DNA from: Osedax fenrisi | Taxonomy: Eukaryota > Annelida > Polychaeta > Sabellida > Siboglinidae | Assembly: GCA_964019155.1 (NCBI GenBank) | Contig: OZ025244.1 | Coordinates: 23,197,529 to 23,261,528, forward strand | Length of the DNA stretch: 64,000 nt | Direction of reading: 5' to 3' | Shown here: piece by piece, positions 11,791-24,461 of the stretch | Layout of the letters: every line of letters begins with the position of its first letter | Position numbering within the stretch: position 1 is the first letter of the stretch | Notes under the pieces: model-generated | The model's database searches: none | Seen by the model: the letters and a program-made list of their open reading frames with translations, nothing else | What the model was told of the DNA's origin: nothing | Program-made: the position numbers and the translations under genes

Positions 11791-12129
11791 TCTATATATT
11801 ATATTGTTTATTTTATGCAATGTTTATTTATTATTGGAATCCTGAAAGACCTCTTTATGATTTGTAGTTGACATCGACCCTCTTCGAGTTTTATCGGATA
11901 ACGCAATGAATAGCCAGTTTTTTTTTCTGATAGTAGCGTTGATAAATAGGAAGATTCTACAGAAATAATAAATTTTGTAATTAAATATAAAAATCTGTAA
12001 TTAATTTGGAAGTTACTCCTAATAATTTTAATTTGTGTATATAATTAATAGTCTAACATTTATTAGAATAGGGAATATTAACTAAAAATGTGTATATCTA
12101 CGTATAACTCGTTTAATGTCTTTTTAATA

Positions 12130-12272
12130 TATATATATTGGAACTCCAACTAAGATAATATTCCCATAATCTAATCTCGGCAGAAATAAACTTTCAATAA
12201 GTCGAATAGTTGATTTTATTGATACATATGTACGAATGATATTTATATTATGTAAATGATAATTAGCTGATT

Positions 12273-12276
<4 letters not shown>
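12130..12276 (-). mobile_element. L2-type LINE fragment (C-terminal linker)
   Basis: The minus strand encodes SANYHLHNINIIRTYVSIKS then LIESLFLPRLDYGNIIL. L2 elements carry this SRLDYCN-type region just after the RT. It is truncated on both sides and abuts a (TA)n tract. Confidence 0.7.

Positions 12277-12277
<1 letters not shown>

Positions 12278-12347
<70 letters not shown>
12278..12347. repeat. (TA)n microsatellite, about 70 bp
   Basis: Uninterrupted TA run separating an L2 fragment from the 3' end of the RTE element. Confidence 0.95.
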
Positions 12348-12350
<3 letters not shown>

Positions 12351-12386
12351 ACATGTCATGACTGATATAATTACTTACTTTTACTT

Positions 12387-13720
12387 TTACTCCCTTGATT
12401 CTTGAATCGTAGGGGGAATCATCAGACAAGTATCAACAACACATTTTTTCCATTTTTCGCGATCTTCCGTCTTCCGTGTTAGTTCGCTAGTACTTCTACC
12501 TGTCCATTTACTTATGTTGTGCATCCAATTATTTAGTGGCCGGCCTTTTTTCCTCTTGCCTTCTACTTTTCCTTGTAGAATGGTTTTGGCCAGTCCATCG
12601 TGTCGACAAATATGACCATAATACTTAAGCTTTCTTCGTTTTATATTGCATAAGAGTGGTTCATATTTGCCTATTAGGTTTATCATTTTTTCATGGATAT
12701 AGTCATTTGTTTTTCTTTAGCGATATGTAATACACAGTAATCTTCTATGCGATTTATTTTGGAATGCTTGTATCCTTTTTTCCTCTTTTTCCATTAAGGT
12801 CCAAGTTTCGCAGCCGTAGAGAAGTATTGATAATATAAGTGATTTATAGAGGTTGTATTTGACATGGAATGCATTTTTTTTGCTTTGCCATATTGTTCCA
12901 AGTTTTACCATTGCTGAGGTTGCTGTTGCTAATCGTATTCGTAATTCGTTATATGATGATCCATCTGATTTCAACGTCGATCCAAGATACTTAAATTGTT
13001 TGACATTTTCGAGTAGGGTTCCGTCCATCATTATTGTTGCACTTTCGTTTTTACTATTTACCATTGTCTTGCTTTTCTCTTTGCTTACTTCAATCCCATA
13101 ATCTTTAGAAGCTTCAGAAAGTCTATTAGTAAGCTCTTGTAATTCGGAATTGGTTCCAGCGTTTAGATCGATATCGTCAGCAAATCTAAGGTTATTTATA
13201 ATCCTGCCACCAACAGATATAGTTGACTTGTGGTTATGGAGTGTTTCCTGAATGAATTGTTCTAAGAAAATATTGAATAACACTGGAGATAACAGACAAC
13301 CCTGTCTTACTCCAACTGTAGTGTGGAAGAAGTCTCCTGTCTTGTTATTTAGTATTAAAGCACTATTCGAATTTTCATATAGCGATTCAATTATTCTTAT
13401 AATTTCATGAGATATGCCAAAATGGCCCATGACACTCCATAGCCCATTATGCCATACTCTATCAAATGCTTTTTTGAAGTCAATATAGTTATGGTACACA
13501 TTTTTCTCAATTTCGATGTGATTCTCCATTATTATTCTACTATTAAGAATTTGTTCAATAGTGCTTCTTGATTTTCTGAACCCTGCTTGCTCTTCAGCTA
13601 ATATTTGTTCAGCTTGCGGTATTAGTCTATTTAATATTATTCTTAATAGAATTTTGCTTGGATGTGGTATTAGGTTTAGTGTTCTGTCATTTGAGCATTT
13701 CTTTGTGTCACCTTTTTTCG
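12387..13720 (-). pseudogene. RTE reverse transcriptase region and C-terminus
   Basis: Reverse transcriptase of the same element. Seen in order on the minus strand: FRKSRST (about 13560), DFKKAFDRVWH (palm motif A, about 13451-13483), GVRQGCLLSPVLFNIFLEQF (about 13246-13305), NNLRFADDIDL (catalytic FADD, about 13162-13194), KYLGSTLKSDG, then LYGCETWTL (about 12800). After a frameshift near 12700 the C-terminal part continues with RRKLKYYGHICRHDG and KGRPLNNWMHN (to about 12400). The catalytic Asp residues are intact, but frameshifts at about 13540-13800 and 12700 make it a pseudogene. Confidence 0.9.
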
Positions 13721-13804
13721 GAATAGGAATTATTAATGATTTTGTCCATTGATCTGGCCATATTTTTGTTTTCCATATATTTTGACATATCTCGAGATAT
13801 ATAT

Positions 13805-15525
13805 CTACAGATCTGTATATATTTTGATTATGCTTTCTCCTCCATGCTTTATTAGTTCAGCTGAAATGTTGTCATTTCCTGGGGTTTTATTTTTTAGCAT
13901 ATTAATTGCATTTTCAACTTCCGATTTTAGGATTGGCAGTGTTTCTTCGATGTCAGTGTTATTTTGATTACGATTAGTTAATTTGTTAATATGTGGTTTA
14001 ATTGGGTAATTATACAGATTATTGCAATATTCTGTCCATGTTTTTAATAATGATTCATTATCAGCAATACGTTTATTGTTTTGGTTTTCATCTTCTATTA
14101 TCATGGTTTTCCTTTTTATTGGATTTGTTAGGGTTTTTAAAATTTGATATGCTCTTTTATTGGATCTACCTCTAGCCATATCTTCGTTAATAGCATTACA
14201 TTGTTCTTGTATCCAGTTTTCTTTTGCATTTTTCATTTGTTTTCGGATTGAAATATTTATTTCTCTATATTCCTCTTTTATGTCTGAATTATTCTTTTTT
14301 AATGCATTTAAAACTCTTCTTTTATCACACAAATCAAGTATATCGTTAGTGATCCAGGGTTGTTTTTTTCTACGATATTTACCTATTATTGTTTCCGCAG
14401 TAAGGTGTATCGCTTTTTCAATATCATTAACAATTTTGATCACATTATTTTCATCATTATTGATCTGTGATAAAACTAGTTCACGTTTTTCTTTGTATTC
14501 GTTTGACATTTGTGGGTTTCGTAGCTTTTCAAGGTCGTATCGGATTCTATTATTTCTTTCTTTTTTCTTAAGACATAGTTTCATTTTGATATTGCATAGA
14601 ACTAAATCATGGTCGCTATTTATGGTAGCTTCAGGATATGTTCTAGTACTAGTTTTAATGATACTAGATTTAAATCTTTGTGGTGTTAGAATATAATCGA
14701 TCTGGTTATGAGTTTGTCCATCTGGTGAGTGCCATGTGGTTTTCCTTGACAATTTGTGGTTGATTAATGTATTGGATATAACTAACTTATGTTTTTCAGC
14801 AAACTCAAGTAGTCTTTCTCCGCGACTGTTTGTTTTACCAAGACCAAAACGTCCTATAGCATTCTGCCATATTGGGTATGCATCTTCTCCGGCTTTAGCA
14901 TTCCAGTCACCTAAGACTATAATAAAATCTTTTTTAGGTGTAGTTTTTATGAAATCATCTATTTTTTCATAAAATTCATCAATTCCATTATCTGATTAGT
15001 CAGAAGTAGGAGCATATACCCTATTATAGTTACATTTTTCGGCTTTGCTTCTATTCTTATAGATATGATTCTGTCTGAGACATATGAAAAATCAAGTATT
15101 GAGTCTGTGATTTCTTTCCTTATTAGCAATCCAACACCATTTCTTTTTAATCTGTTCTGTCCGCTATATAGAAATATATGTCCATTGTCAGATACTTCTT
15201 CTCCTGTTACTTTCCATATTACTTCTGATAGTCCTATTATGTCCCATTTATAGTTCTCGAGTTCTCGATAGAGTTCTTCTAATTTACCACATTTTGCAAG
15301 AGATCTAACATTCCAAGTTCCAATTGTCGTAATATTAGATGCCATTTTTATTTTCTTAAATTCATTACTTATATTATCTTTGTTTGTGTATATATCGCCA
15401 GTAGCACATTTTCCACATCTATCCTGGGAATTTCCGATAGATAGCGCGGTCGTTGTTAACCCGGGGCACGGCCGATCCGGTATGATAGTTTTGTTGTTGT
15501 TTGTCATGATTCTTTCAATAGGCAT
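13805..15525 (-). pseudogene. RTE endonuclease region
   Basis: Endonuclease/exonuclease/phosphatase fold that nicks target DNA for retrotransposition. The minus strand reads through GTWNVRSLAKCGKLEELYRE (about 15273-15332), SEVIW and NGVGLLIRK. One base appears missing near 15015-15025, since VYAPTSD follows only in another frame, and an in-frame TAA then interrupts VYAPTSD-SDNGID at about 14996. The catalytic-type motifs GDWNAK (about 14906), TWHSPDG..NQIDYI and SDHDLV (about 14614) are all present. The frame then runs as a Lys-rich linker to PGNDNISAELIK (about 13858), where it is broken before the RT. RTE-type and not CR1-type, judged by the close match to the BovB endonuclease pattern. 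Confidence 0.88.
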
Positions 15526-15699
15526 TTTAATCTGAGTGGCGCCTATCTCCTCTCCCAGACCCCTCCTACTAGTTTAGTCCATATGTTGATATGGTTTACC
15601 AGGGTGTGGCGCTTGGAGTCAGAGTAGGAGAGTTAGGTAGAGCATAATGGTTAAAAGATATGACTGCTCAGATGAGCACAACAGCATATATTCAATTTA

Positions 15700-16180
15700 G
15701 TTCCAAAATGCAATACCCTACACCCCAAAGAGATAATTACATGAATCAAATATTCCAAGTAAGTTCATTTTAAATGAAGTATTTAAAATATCAAATATAA
15801 TATCAGGAAAAACAAAATTATAAATAGAAATATTTAAGAGCATAGTTTTACTACTATTTATACGTAAATTATAATATAATAACTATTTACGAATATTATT
15901 CGCATATAAAATTAATTTATCGTGATGAAAATATGCAGCATACATTTGACTGTTATCTGCATTTGTATGATATTTCACATTTGGTGTTTGTTCTATTTTG
16001 TATTATAAAGGAGAAATATAAATAGTAAAAAGTAGAGGACCTAATGTGGATCCCTATGGAACCCCGTATAAGTTATTCATTATATATAATGAAATATTAT
16101 CACCTTAAATACAATCATGAATATTAACCTATTAGGTTCTATCTTTGATAAGTATAATTAATATTGTTAAAGTATCGCCA
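15700..16180 (-). mobile_element. L2-type LINE fragment (RT palm)
   Basis: The minus strand gives GVP-GSTLGPLLFTIYI (about 16015-16068, one stop) and downstream HTNADNSQMYAA (about 15936-15975), a decayed version of the YADDTQLY box of L2 reverse transcriptases; the second Asp is changed. Both ends are truncated. Confidence 0.75.
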
Positions 16181-16689
16181 ATTATACATATTAGTAATAG
16201 TCTATTGGTAAGTATACTTATATATATATATATATATCACGAGAAATACTAAACATGCAGATGAAAGTTCAAGTTGTAATAAGTGAATACGGCAATATTT
16301 ATGCAAAGAGAAATAAATATAATTTATTGTGGCGAGCAAAGTAGTTTCAGTATTATGGCCCTTCTATATGCATTTTTGTATACAGCAAACATGTTATGTA
16401 TTATAGGTATGATAGTACTTAGGTACCTACTGATGTTCATAATTTAATTTAATTTAATATAACGTCTAATAATGCCTTATAATCCGGAATAAAGTTAATA
16501 TATTAATAACAGATAACAATAAAACTTACGATAATAAGTACACTTAATGTACACAAATGAAGTTAGATAGTTAAGAATATGAACTGGTTAAATAAAAAGC
16601 CAATTAATAACTTAATAATTTATTTTAATATTTTTTTTTAAATGGTAGTTTTGGAAATTTCCATGGGAAATGTATTCAATTGGTAAGGG

Positions 16690-16745
16690 GTAGACACTGT
16701 CCACTGTCCACTGTCCACTGTCCAGTATACAGTGTCCACTACCAA
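16690..16745. repeat. Short tandem repeat (GTCCACT)n
   Basis: Four to five copies of a 7-bp unit CTGTCCA, then a partly inverted AGTATACAGTGTCCACTACC. Confidence 0.85.
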
Positions 16746-16880
16746 GCAAGCATGTGTTGGTGTTAATGAAATGAAGGTGTCATTTGTTGGGGTGAAGAAG
16801 ATAAGGATAATTATCAGAATTCAGGGATATGTGTAGGGGAGTTTATGATCTCTAATAATTATTATTATTTATAATACATA

Positions 16881-17838
16881 AGGGAAAGTCTCCTATTACC
16901 GACCCCCTCCTAATACCGACCCCCTTTAGTATCTTAGTAACTATAAAAGATAGCAAAACATTATATATACATGAACTATTAGAAATGTAATGATAAATAT
17001 GAATAAGTATATTGTTTTACAAAATATTCAATCCTACAATTTTTATTTGATAAAATGTAATATTTTATTTTTACTTTTTAAATATTTGAATAATAACTTT
17101 TTTAAATCATTGTAAATACTTTATTAATTAAAAGAATACTTAATACTGCGCATAATATTGTAGATCAATAAAATGTTTATAACTATTATAAAAATAATTC
17201 AATTTTAATAACTATTTACCAAAATATCCTAATTATAGCAACCCATATGTTTTTCCTAATACCGACCCCCTAAATTACCCTAATACCGACCCCATGTGAT
17301 TTATAATATCCAATCAAAATAGATCAGTATTTTGCTTTAAAATATGTCATAAGTTGTTTGTTTATTATTGATATAGATTAAGGATTAATGATTCCATTAT
17401 ATTATATACATACTGATTAATAACTAAATATTAAATAATAATATATACTATTTTAATATAATTACTATAAAGTTTAAATTTAAATTTAATATTACTATTA
17501 AAACATAAATTAAATAAAAAATAATTGCGTGCATGTTATAATTAATTATATTTATGAATATATACTATATTGATTGGATATTATAATACTAAAATATTTA
17601 TACCACGATTATATTAGGGAGTCGGTAATAGGAGAAGGGGGTCGGTATTAGGAACAGGTATCCGATTACCGACCCCCATGTTTATTCTTGTAAATATAAT
17701 TATATCAAAAATTTAAAATAGCCACATTATTCATTGCCATAATATTACCCTATTAAAAAAATTCCAAATAAATATAATTAATATTGAATAAGTTATTACA
17801 AATAATCATTTAGGGGTCGGTAATCGGAGACTTCCCCC
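16881..17838 (+). mobile_element. MITE family A, copy 3 (full length, 958 bp)
   Basis: Flanked by TA at 16879-16880 and 17839-17840. The left end is AGGGAAAGTCTCCTATTACC and the right end GGTAATCGGAGACTTCCCCC. It has a left double core, a TATCTTAGTAACTATAAA block, a middle double core (about 17255-17292), then two inverted and one direct core (about 17616-17680). This is the complete family architecture. No open frame. Confidence 0.92.
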
Positions 17839-17849
17839 TAGTCTGGTTG

Positions 17850-18980
17850 TTTATGATGTATTATATTATAAGTAGTTAAAAGTAATTTATAGTGTATTCT
17901 ATAACAAGTGGAAAGCCAATGACAATATTTGATACATGGAAAAGTAGATCGGTGACTGAATCTATTCACATTTAAAATTGACTGAGATATAGAGTTTTGA
18001 AGAATATGGAGTTTTTCAATTGGTATGCAGGGAGTGATATTAACGAAGAATTATTTTAGTAGTCAAAGTGGGATATGATATTTAACTATGCAATTAATTT
18101 AACGATATCAGTTATACGATATCAATTCAATCTAAACTTCTAATAAGTCTAAAGGAACGAAGATGACATTTTACAATTTTCATTATATAATATACTAGGC
18201 ACTCAAAGGATAAGTTGATGTCAACGTCCTGACCATATGGGTAGTAACTTAAGTTACTGAAGTAATTACTACTAGTAAGTAATTACTCTTATACTAATTA
18301 CGTATTAATACGTATACTGTTACAGTTGAAATGTGAATTTAAGATTTTGATTAATGATTAGGAAGCTGAATAACATGGAATCGATTTTTTAGACATCGAG
18401 GAGGGGGAATTATCAGATAACCAATCATGAAAAAGATTCAAAAATCTGTAGAGTAATTTATAGCCCACTTAGAATATTCATAGCTGGATGTGTCAATCTT
18501 ACTATCATCGGAATATGTATGTATGTGAATATATGCTTATTCTATAAGATACGTTAATTATAATATATCAAACAGAGCTAACGTATATATATATATATAT
18601 ATATATATTAAATAAAACGGGACACAAAACAGGAATTGTAGATACACTGTGCATGATATACACATATGGTGAGGGAGTAAGGATATCCTATTAATGATAA
18701 CATAGTAGAAACGATTAGATATATACTATTTGGTATATAGAAATGCAGTATACTGCGTATATTAATATATTTGAAATACGAGGTAGACGGTAGCCGTGGT
18801 CAAGGCTATCGAAAGCAGAACTAGTATCAAGTATAACTAGGATATAACCATATTTATTGTTTAATTATAGAAGAAGATCAGATTTTACCAACGATATAAT
18901 ATATATATACAATGTATATTATACATATATACATATATAATATATAAAATATATAGATATATATACACGTCGTATTTACT
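17850..18980. other. Unassigned AT-rich DNA
   Basis: No coding frame or known repeat recognised. A (TA)n run lies at about 18585-18608. Confidence 0.5.
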
Positions 18981-18985
18981 AAGAT

Positions 18986-19014
18986 TTTGCGAAGGAATGC
19001 TTCGCGAAATCGTT
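18986..19014. repeat. Short hairpin in a GC-richer patch
   Basis: GATTTTGCGAAGGAATGCTT continues into CGCGAAATC. The arms GATTTTGCGAAG and GCTTCGCGAAATC pair nearly completely around a short loop. The surrounding 18.97-20.3 kb is less AT-rich and contains CpG, unlike the repeats. Confidence 0.6.
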
Positions 19015-19371
19015 AGTACCTATAGACCACGTGACACCGTTAACTAATTAATGTCGAGGGATGACGTAATAAGAACAATATGTACAACACGATAAATACA
19101 ATACATACTCGAGTATTCGCGAGTGCCTTATTCAATATGTCGTTAATATCATTGTATTAATGTCGGTGATTAGTGAAGGGAACCGGGAATTTTATTTCAT
19201 AAAGGCCGAGTAAATACGCGTTTATGTGTGTGTTTGTATGTGTGTGAGTGTGTGTGTGTGAGAATTTGAACTACAAACACACTATTCTTATACGTCAATA
19301 TATTACATAGCATACGAATACATGCATGTATACATGAATATATTCATATGCTGGCGTAAAGAGGAAATCGT

Positions 19372-19578
19372 ATGGGGCGTATTGAATATTTAGGATGTAT
19401 GCGTGCGTATTTAAATAACGCACGCAATCCGAAACATACGGTAGATGGCGATATCGATCATAAGAAAATCGATTTATTGTTCCCCTTCGAAACGGTGTAT
19501 AATAGTATCAATAATTCGTGTATGATATTTTACTCTATATATTTACTATATATATATATATACTATAGTATACTATAG
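19372..19578 (+). CDS. Possible small exon/ORF, unknown
   Basis: The frame begins MGRIEYLGCMRAYLNNARNP and stays free of low-complexity bias for about 50 residues, then runs into a TA-derived IYLLYIYIYYSI tail. It sits in a GC-richer patch. Only the first 50 codons could be genuine. I recognise no domain and see no clear splice partner. Confidence 0.2.
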   Translation: MGRIEYLGCMRAYLNNARNPKHTVDGDIDHKKIDLLFPFETVYNSINNSCMIFYSIYLLYIYIYYSIL

Positions 19579-19599
19579 TATACTATAGTATACTAGTAC

Positions 19600-20380
19600 A
19601 TGATATAGATTAGTATATAATATACAGTAGACATATGTCTGCAGTTTGTTATGACCTGAACCGTTGTTTATCGAGAGAAAATGGCGACTATGTACCACTA
19701 TGTAATCATATGTAACATATCAAATTGTTCATGATGTAACCATATCGTACACAGACGATATTACGACTACATATATATATATCATGATCACCGTACATCA
19801 CGTGATACAAGGACACGCGCGCGTTCGTAAGGACATGTCCTTTGGAAGAGTGCGCCACTTTTGTTGAGATTTATTCGCAACATATATGTGTATACATGTA
19901 TACGTGTATACACGTGCCCGCGCATATAACACATCGACCTTTGACCTTATAACGATAGATCGTTCACAGGGTACAGTATACCCCCACATAACGGTGACTC
20001 ATAACTACTATACTATAGTTCGGACACGATGTACATCATAGATAGATAACATTGATAAATGGACAAAGAAGTTGTTAATTGCTTAATAAAAGATGTGCAC
20101 GAACGAGACGACCGGAGAAATTGTGTTACTCTGGCGTCATTGATTCCCCCTACGAGTGACGGGATAACAAGTAGCAAGTAACATGTATAGTATACATTGT
20201 ATACATGATAATGCGTGTTAGCCATGGCCTCATTTAGTCGGAGTAGGCCGGAACTTAGCCGGGTACCCCCAAATGTAGGGAACCCGAACTATTTGTTAAC
20301 GATTAGTGGACTATTAATATATTTTCATTATTTAGATTGGGGAGAATTTATCGCCCATTTACTGCATATGGAATATAATT
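19600..20380. other. CpG-containing unique-looking DNA
   Basis: Moderate GC with many CpG (for example near 19815-19845 and 19910-19925), but open frames (19798-19989, 20013-20225) lack recognisable content. It could be a regulatory or promoter region of a gene not seen here. Confidence 0.3.
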
Positions 20381-20382
20381 AA

Positions 20383-20386
<4 letters not shown>

Positions 20387-20417
<31 letters not shown>
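20387..20417. repeat. (TA)n microsatellite
   Basis: Uninterrupted TA run. Confidence 0.9.
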
Positions 20418-20422
<5 letters not shown>

Positions 20423-20789
20423 TATAAGCATCGCTTATAACCTAAAAGTATTCTAAAATTAAAATTAATCGATTTTAATATATGCATATATCCAAGCATG
20501 GTATACTATGCATATATGCATATTCATGACTTAATTAATTTACAATCTATGATAGTTATTAATGTATTATTGTTGACATATATTTATATACGTATACTCA
20601 TATATTATATATTACATATATTATATATTATATATATATATATAAATATATATTTATTGTACAATTAAATATTTATAGCGGAATATGATAATGACCTCTA
20701 ATTCACTTTTAATTACGTAATCACAATATGGTACCTACGGATAATCTATATATAGATAAATGCGTATTTAGCGACTAGGCATTCCCTTA

Positions 20790-20822
20790 AGCCCCTCCCC
20801 CTCCCCCTCCCCCTCCTTCCCC
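20790..20822 (-). repeat. C-rich (CCCCCT)n tract, G-quadruplex potential on minus strand
   Basis: The plus strand reads AAGCCCCTCCCCCTCCCCCT, then more of the same unit. The minus strand therefore has at least four runs of four or five G with single-A spacers, the classical quadruplex pattern. Confidence 0.85.
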
Positions 20823-21005
20823 TAATATTCACCCTCACCCCCACTGCATACGTCAAATCCGTTACTTCTGCCAACGCAATATGTTCAAACAATACCACCA
20901 AATCAATACTTAGCACCATGATGTGTCTTGTATATTGTATTATATTCTCATTGTCCCTTATCAATAGTATACTATAGTATACTATGCATATATGCGTTAT
21001 ATAGG

Positions 21006-21036
<31 letters not shown>

Positions 21037-21094
21037 AATATAATATATAATATATTATATATATACATACTAGTGTGTAGACTGTTAGAAATAA

Positions 21095-21130
21095 GGGTTC
21101 TTTGGACAAGCATTTTAGTCCAAAGAACCC
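21095..21130. repeat. Hairpin with 13-bp perfect arms
   Basis: GGGTTCTTTGGAC (21095-21107) and GTCCAAAGAACCC (21118-21130) around a 10-nt loop, in very AT-rich DNA. Confidence 0.85.
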
Positions 21131-21414
21131 CACATTAGTATCCAGTGCTAAGTCTATGCGTAAAACATATATGTGTATACACTAAAATAATGGATATAAA
21201 AAGTGAAATAAATATATATATATATATATATATAAAATAATTAACATTACAAATAATATAAACGAAGATACTTATATCAATATATCACATCGTCTCATAC
21301 ACGAATATATAATATACACGTACATTATATAATATACAAAGTGCACAATCTACAGTGTAAAGTATGTACATATATGTACATATACAGCTACCTATATAGC
21401 TCATCTATGTATTG

Positions 21415-21680
21415 TATAATGTATATTGTAGTATATACAATGTACATTGTCCAATGATACAATTTACAATATACAATGTACATTGTACACTGTACATTGT
21501 ATAATGTACATTGTATATACTACAATTTACATTTTATATAGTACATTGTACAATGTATATTGTAAATTGTATCATTGGATAATGTACATTGTATATACTA
21601 CAATATACATTGTACACTGTACATTGTATCATTGTACTATGTATACAATGTATAAATTGTACATTGTATCATTTACATAA
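21415..21680. repeat. Cluster of overlapping TGTACATTGTA palindromes
   Basis: Many copies of variants of TGTACATTGTA and TATACAATGTA in both orientations. Long arms such as CAATGATACAATTTACAATA near 21451-21470 are mirrored at about 21555-21575. The open frame 21447-21680 is an artefact of the repeat. Confidence 0.8.
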
Positions 21681-21958
21681 TTACTATAATTGCACTCCCC
21701 TAGGAGTATACATGTATTATATATATATTTATATATATTCTCTGTAATGAATTTTATTTTGTTTACAATTTTATTTGAATTAACAATAACAAGGACAATA
21801 TGTCCTTGTTAATACTGCTTCCCATGTATATAACATTATTCGTTGTAGTGCGGTATTCATGTAAGAAACATAATACTCAAATATGTATTATTTATAATAA
21901 TAACTATAATTATTATAATTATATATATAATATATTATAATTTGTATTATGTGTAATA

Positions 21959-21965
<7 letters not shown>

Positions 21966-22010
<45 letters not shown>
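21966..22010. repeat. (TA)n microsatellite
   Basis: Uninterrupted TA run; another follows at 22091-22133 with 80 bp of unique-looking DNA between. Confidence 0.95.
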
Positions 22011-22013
<3 letters not shown>

Positions 22014-22086
22014 AGTAGTTGTCTCAAAGAGAATTCATCTACATAAACCACATTTATTATACCTAAATAGAAAAGATAACAATATT

Positions 22087-22090
<4 letters not shown>

Positions 22091-22133
<43 letters not shown>
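22091..22133. repeat. (TA)n microsatellite
   Basis: Uninterrupted TA run. Confidence 0.95.
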
Positions 22134-22138
<5 letters not shown>

Positions 22139-22493
22139 TTACATATATAGATTCATGATATATTCTTATGAACAAAAAATATTCAAAATAAATAAATATA
22201 ATTTAAAATATCATCGGTAGTTCAGAATTTTAAATACCGAATATATAAATATATCTATTTATATCATGACATATTAACAATTGAAACCTGAATACTAATT
22301 ATTTGTAACCATTTAAACGGCGCATATACACTATATTTAGAACAACACATATACATTACAATATGTATTACGTAATCACCATCAATCATCAGATCTCGTT
22401 ATTTCATCATATCTTCTTTGAATTAGACCAGTCTTATAATTAGGTTATTATATTCCTTTGTATTATACACACACTCACACATTTATATATATA

Positions 22494-23724
22494 CAGTAGA
22501 ATCTCGGTAACTCAACATGCCGATAAATCAACATTGCCGATAACTCAACATCCACAAAATATTTGGTTGGATTCGTATCTTTTACATGTTAACAAAAACC
22601 CTATTACTCAACAAATATAACTCAACATACATATAACTCAACATCGTTTTTATAATCCTAGCCTATACATTACATGTAAATATACATCCGATAACTCAAC
22701 ATTTATGAAAAATCAAAATATCACAAACATATGTTGTTGGATTCGTATCTTTTACATGTAAAAAACTACATTGCTCAACAAATATAATTCAACATACATT
22801 ATTCAACATGGTTTTATTTAATAATATATAGATATAAATATATAAACGTAAAACTACAATTACAATTATTATATTATCATACGAGTACTATTTTGAATGC
22901 ATTTATGTGAACAAAACATTAATTAAGTCTATAGACTAAGTCTATATATAGACTTATTAACTATCCCTCACAATGGACAATGACTCATGAGTGCATCCTT
23001 GCAAGGCATAATCAAAGATTAGGCCTATTTTGAATTATCCAATGGGGAAAGATTATTTTTAACAATAAGTTTATTAATATACATTCTTGTATATTCGAAA
23101 TCATTAAAGATTATGAATCTAATTAAGTAACATGTCAGTCAAGAGAAAATCTACGTCTATATCCATAAATGATAAGTTAGAATCATCATTAATATTGATA
23201 AAGGCGAATCAAGAAAGTCAGTTCCAAACGATTATATGTTTCTGTATCTACCATAGCTGGATGGTTTAAGAATAAAGATGCCATTTTAAGGCATCCTTAG
23301 AATTCAACAATAAAATAAAATGGGCCAAATTATCCTCACATGAAGTCCTTGAAGAAAAGGCATACACATGGTTCAAACAAATTCGTGCACAAAATATTCC
23401 TGTATCAGGTAAAACAATATGTTATGATTATAATTATACATCCTATTGCATATGATATAATCATTATATACGATATGTTATTTATTCAAATTATATGAAT
23501 ACAAGAGTCTTTATTGAGTCAAGATAATTATTATTTTAGAACAATATACAATCTATAAACTTAATAATAATCATAAACCATCATTAGGAATAATATACTA
23601 TTAGTAGCGTAACAAATATACCATAATAAATAAAAATAAATGTATACATCCGATAACTCAACATACTCGCTAACTCAACATGAAAACTCCGTCCCGTCAA
23701 TGTTGAGTTATCGAGCTTTGACTG
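22494..23724 (+). mobile_element. pogo/Tigger-type DNA transposon, internally deleted
   Basis: Starts CAGTAGAATCTCGGTAACTC and ends GAGTTATCGAGCTTTGACTG, inverted repeats typical of pogo/Tigger (CAGT...TAACTC). Both ends are flanked by TATATA, so TA was the target. Subterminal copies of ATAACTCAACAT occur about ten times, mostly in the left 320 bp. There, two similar blocks of about 150 bp (about 22550-22645 and 22690-22810), each holding TTGGATTCGTATCTTTTACA, form a duplication. Only the N-terminal DNA-binding part of the transposase remains; the DDE catalytic region is missing. Confidence 0.88.
23132..23408 (+). pseudogene. pogo transposase N-terminus (CENP-B-like HTH) remnant
   Basis: ATG at 23132 gives MSVKRKSTSISINDKLESSL, the first helix-turn-helix of CENP-B/Tigger proteins. 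After a frameshift the sequence reads VSTIAGWFKNKDAIL, and after another, KIKWAKLSSHEVLEEKAYTW then FKQIRAQNIPVSG, the second (Tc5-type) DNA-binding motif. It stops at a GT-containing sequence just after VSG, followed by noncoding DNA. At least two frameshifts; the catalytic domain is absent. Confidence 0.85.
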
Positions 23725-24461
23725 TATATATATATATATATATATATATAAATATATTCAGAGGGAGTATGCATAGGTACATACACCTACCCCATGGGGT
23801 AAATATGGTATTTCATTCACCCGTGAATACAAATAGTAAAAAGAAGACTATTAAAAAGTAATACGAATACGATATTTAAAAGTGATATATTTAATAATTA
23901 AGATAAGTACGAAGAACACTGATTGTTAGTGTATAAGTTGTGCGTTTCTATACGTATAGTTATAGTATATACATTGAATGCAATAAGTAGTCTATATTCA
24001 TTAGTTACTTATAAGTGACTATAGTCATTATAATGTATACATACACACATAAGCAAAGTTATACCTATAGTATACTTACCTATAGTATAGTATATATACT
24101 CTATATATAACTACTATAGTAGTGATTAACTACTATAACTTAGTCTATTTATATATAGACTAAGTTATAGAGACTAAGTTATTATCTACGTACACGTAGG
24201 TAATACATCGTTAACAATATTTAATTTCATTATATCAATATTGAGAGAAAAAGTCTGAACAATTTTTCGAATAATTTGTCGGTTATCACTTCGGTGATTA
24301 CACTATGTAGTATATAGTAAGTCAGTATAGCATGCTACTACATAGTATGCATGTATCAGTATAGGAATAGTATGTTAACACTGAAGAGATACGATACTAA
24401 ACAAATATGTAAAGTGTGTAAACAATGTTTGCTTAACATGTATAGATTATTAATGCATGTA

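Larger units (their letters stand above)
12373..15690 (-). mobile_element. RTE-type LINE, near full length
   Basis: About 3.3 kb, the usual size for RTE elements, with a single endonuclease-reverse transcriptase reading frame broken by several lesions. The order is apurinic-like endonuclease, linker, reverse transcriptase, then a C-terminal segment ending with the KKGRP-type motif found in BovB-like RTEs. The 3' end carries short AGTAAAAGTAAAAGTAAG repeats (read on the minus strand), another RTE habit. The 5' part (about 15530-15690) is a short untranslated leader. No clear target duplication was seen. A second, more diverged RTE lies at 36180-37205. Confidence 0.9.

Noticed and set aside
14160..14696. 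178-aa plus-strand frame in the RTE element
   Set aside because: Antisense of the LINE linker; Phe/Ser/Leu-rich as expected from the reverse complement of Lys/Asn/Glu codons.
16690..16745. CRISPR-like array
   Set aside because: 7-bp tandem units without spacers in a eukaryotic genome.
21095..21130. MicroRNA precursor
   Set aside because: Arms of only 13 bp are too short for an animal pre-miRNA.
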